From contig MWEV01000193.1 in NCBI GenBank assembly GCA_002071245.1, positions 1 to 14,409 on the forward strand: a stretch of DNA of 14,409 nt, read 5' to 3'. The position numbers and the translations under genes were made by a program. The DNA is from Deltaproteobacteria bacterium ADurb.Bin026. Its GTDB lineage: Bacteria; Desulfobacterota; Syntrophorhabdia; Syntrophorhabdales; Syntrophorhabdaceae. The notes beneath the pieces are model-generated. The model made no database searches. It worked only from the letters and a program-made list of their open reading frames with translations, and was not told the DNA's origin. This document shows positions 13,280 to 14,409 of the stretch, piece after piece. The first letter of the stretch is position 1. Each line of letters opens with the position of its first letter.

Positions 13280-14409
13280 ATGGAAAATATTTTAATCAAC
13301 GGGTTTTTTGGAGATTTTACAGGTTCCGAAAGGGTGGCGCTCCAAAACGCAAATCTTTCTGAAGGTAAAACTGGTAAGGATGAGTTTCTCAATGTGCTAA
13401 AGGATCTTGTGGAAAAAGATTTTGGCATTAACAAAACATTGGAATCAACTTCACAGATAGAAAATGCGAAAGTTTTTCCAGTTGCTGTCGGGTCAATTCA
13501 GGATATCCCGTTAGCACTCATATTTGATGAGACACTAAATAATCTATTCCAGCAGCAGAGCAAACCCATGACAGAAAGCGGTGTGGCCAGGATGAACATT
13601 GAGGAAGAACACCCTCTTATACAATCCAGTGAAGTTACCGCCTTACAAACCAAAGAACTGTTAAAGAAATTATTGGGGGAACTTATAGACAGGACATTTT
13701 CTGAAAAACAAAAACCCGATGCCACCTCTACGACACAGAAGTATAAAACAGATACCACAACAGTCAATTTAGAACCTGTCGATTTTAACTCCAATAACAT
13801 TACAGTCAATGCAAAACCAATTGATTTTAACTCCAATAACATTATAGTCAATGCAAAACCAATTGATTTTAACTCCAATAACATTACAGTCAATTCAAAA
13901 CCAATCGATATTGATTCCATTACAGAAGTAACGGTGCTTCTCCATCAGGTCGCTAATATTTTGGCTCAGCAGAGCAAACCCATGACAGAAAGCGGTGTGG
14001 CCAGGATGAACATTGAGGAAGAACACCCTCTTATACAATCCAGTGAAGTTACCGCCTTACAAACCAAAGAACTGTTAAAGAAATTATTGGGGGAACTTAT
14101 AGACAGGACATTTTCTGAAAAACAAAAACCCGATGCCACCTCTACGACACAGAAGTATAAAACGGATACCACAACAGTCAATTTAGAACCTGTCGATTTT
14201 AGCTCCAATGCCACAACAGTCAATTCAAAACCAATCGATATTGATTCCATTACAGAAGTAACGGTGCTTCTCCATCAGGTCGCTAATATGTTGGCTCAGC
14301 AGAACAAACCCATGACAGAAAGCGGTGTGGCCAGGATGAACATTGAGGATGTTGAAGTTCACGAAATAAACATGGGCGATACACTGACATTAAAATATGT
14401 AAATGACTC
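13280..14409 (+). CDS. fliK: FliK-like hook-length control protein with large repeats (partial)
   Basis: An open frame of at least 376 codons runs off the window. The call rests mainly on place: fliJ is very often followed by fliK, and a flagellar sigma-54 promoter precedes it. The N-terminus (1-91) has a FliK-like amphipathic segment, KDEFLNVLKDLVEKD. A repeat block follows: residues 92-229 and 230-339 are two copies of one unit, and a third copy breaks off after about 18 residues. The protein so far has no Cys and is rich in Thr, Asn, Ser and Gln. FliK is exported and acts as a ruler that switches secretion from hook to filament; its conserved C-terminal switch domain would lie outside the window, so the identity cannot be confirmed. 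The ATG is the only sensible start (in-frame stop at 13238, no GTG or TTG nearby), although it lacks a Shine-Dalgarno sequence. Confidence 0.65.
   Translation, partial: MENILINGFFGDFTGSERVALQNANLSEGKTGKDEFLNVLKDLVEKDFGINKTLESTSQIENAKVFPVAVGSIQDIPLALIFDETLNNLFQQQSKPMTESGVARMNIEEEHPLIQSSEVTALQTKELLKKLLGELIDRTFSEKQKPDATSTTQKYKTDTTTVNLEPVDFNSNNITVNAKPIDFNSNNIIVNAKPIDFNSNNITVNSKPIDIDSITEVTVLLHQVANILAQQSKPMTESGVARMNIEEEHPLIQSSEVTALQTKELLKKLLGELIDRTFSEKQKPDATSTTQKYKTDTTTVNLEPVDFSSNATTVNSKPIDIDSITEVTVLLHQVANMLAQQNKPMTESGVARMNIEDVEVHEINMGDTLTLKYVND
13553..14349 (+). repeat. Long in-frame tandem repeat inside the FliK-like gene
   Basis: Unit 1 is 13553-13966 (414 bp, 138 codons), unit 2 is 13967-14296 (330 bp, 110 codons), and unit 3 is a 53-bp remnant at 14297-14349. 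Over the first roughly 240 bp, units 1 and 2 differ at only two places by eye (one silent, ACA/ACG; one AAC/AGC). The 84-bp length difference equals two copies of the embedded 42-bp repeat. All unit lengths are multiples of three. Confidence 0.95.
13763..13888 (+). repeat. Three 42-bp (14-residue) tandem repeats inside unit 1
   Basis: Copies at 13763-13804, 13805-13846 and 13847-13888 encode VNLEPVDFNSNNIT, VNAKPIDFNSNNII and VNAKPIDFNSNNIT. A partial fourth copy follows at 13889 (VNSKPIDIDSIT). The second large unit keeps only one full copy (14177-14218) and the partial one (14219 on), so copy number has already changed between the two blocks. Confidence 0.93.

Noticed and set aside
13498..13920. 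Minus-strand frames with repeated ELKSIGF/ELTVMLL-type motifs
   Set aside because: They are the antisense shadow of the FliK-like repeats and have no start signals of their own.
13763..13930. CRISPR-like array of 42-bp repeats
   Set aside because: Repeats are contiguous with no unique spacers, in frame inside a coding region, and each encodes the same 14-residue motif.

Overview
The window is a flagellar locus from an AT-rich, Gram-negative-type bacterium that uses sigma-54. FliF, FliG and FliH/I/J are all recognisable. The NtrC-type regulators placed directly in front of the basal-body operon, and the multi-PAS kinase, fit lineages such as Desulfobacterota, Nitrospirota or Deferribacterota. 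That is an inference from gene style and order; the sequence alone does not fix the taxon.

Layout. 1-1806 (minus strand): N-terminal 602 residues of a membrane sensor kinase with three PAS domains, cut by the window edge, with a candidate sigma-70 promoter. 1807-2270: regulatory spacer ending in a sigma-54-type promoter. 2271-2690: small single-pass membrane protein with a coiled coil, not recognised. 2955-4388: NtrC-type response regulator (receiver, AAA+, Fis-type HTH). 4389-4680: spacer dense in short dyads, ending in a sigma-54 promoter. 4681-7070: soluble PAS histidine kinase and a second NtrC-type regulator (FlgS/FlgR, FleS/FleR or FlrB/FlrC type), overlapping by ATGA. 7058-13154: flgB-flgC-fliE-fliF-fliG-fliH-fliI-fliJ, nearly all overlapping or a few bases apart. 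13155-13279: spacer with a 19-bp dyad, direct repeats and a strong sigma-54 promoter. 13280-14409: start of a FliK-like gene containing large, nearly identical in-frame repeats, cut by the window edge.

How the genes may work together. The kinase/regulator pair sits at the head of the rod/MS-ring/switch/export-ATPase operon, and no promoter is apparent between them. The pair has its own sigma-54 promoter, so the activator could drive its own gene and all the early basal-body genes in a positive loop, with a second sigma-54 promoter starting the fliK unit. The unrecognised membrane coiled-coil gene also has a sigma-54 promoter and is therefore a candidate member of the same regulon.

Main points to follow up. 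(1) The two sigma-54 promoters in front of the kinase and fliK genes both put the predicted transcription start about 2 nt before the ATG, at identical spacing and without a Shine-Dalgarno sequence, which suggests leaderless mRNAs. (2) The FliK-like protein has a tandem 138/110-residue duplication with an embedded 14-residue repeat, which could change the length of a hook ruler. (3) An unknown sigma-54-linked membrane coiled-coil protein. (4) Several dyad families that could be activator binding sites.
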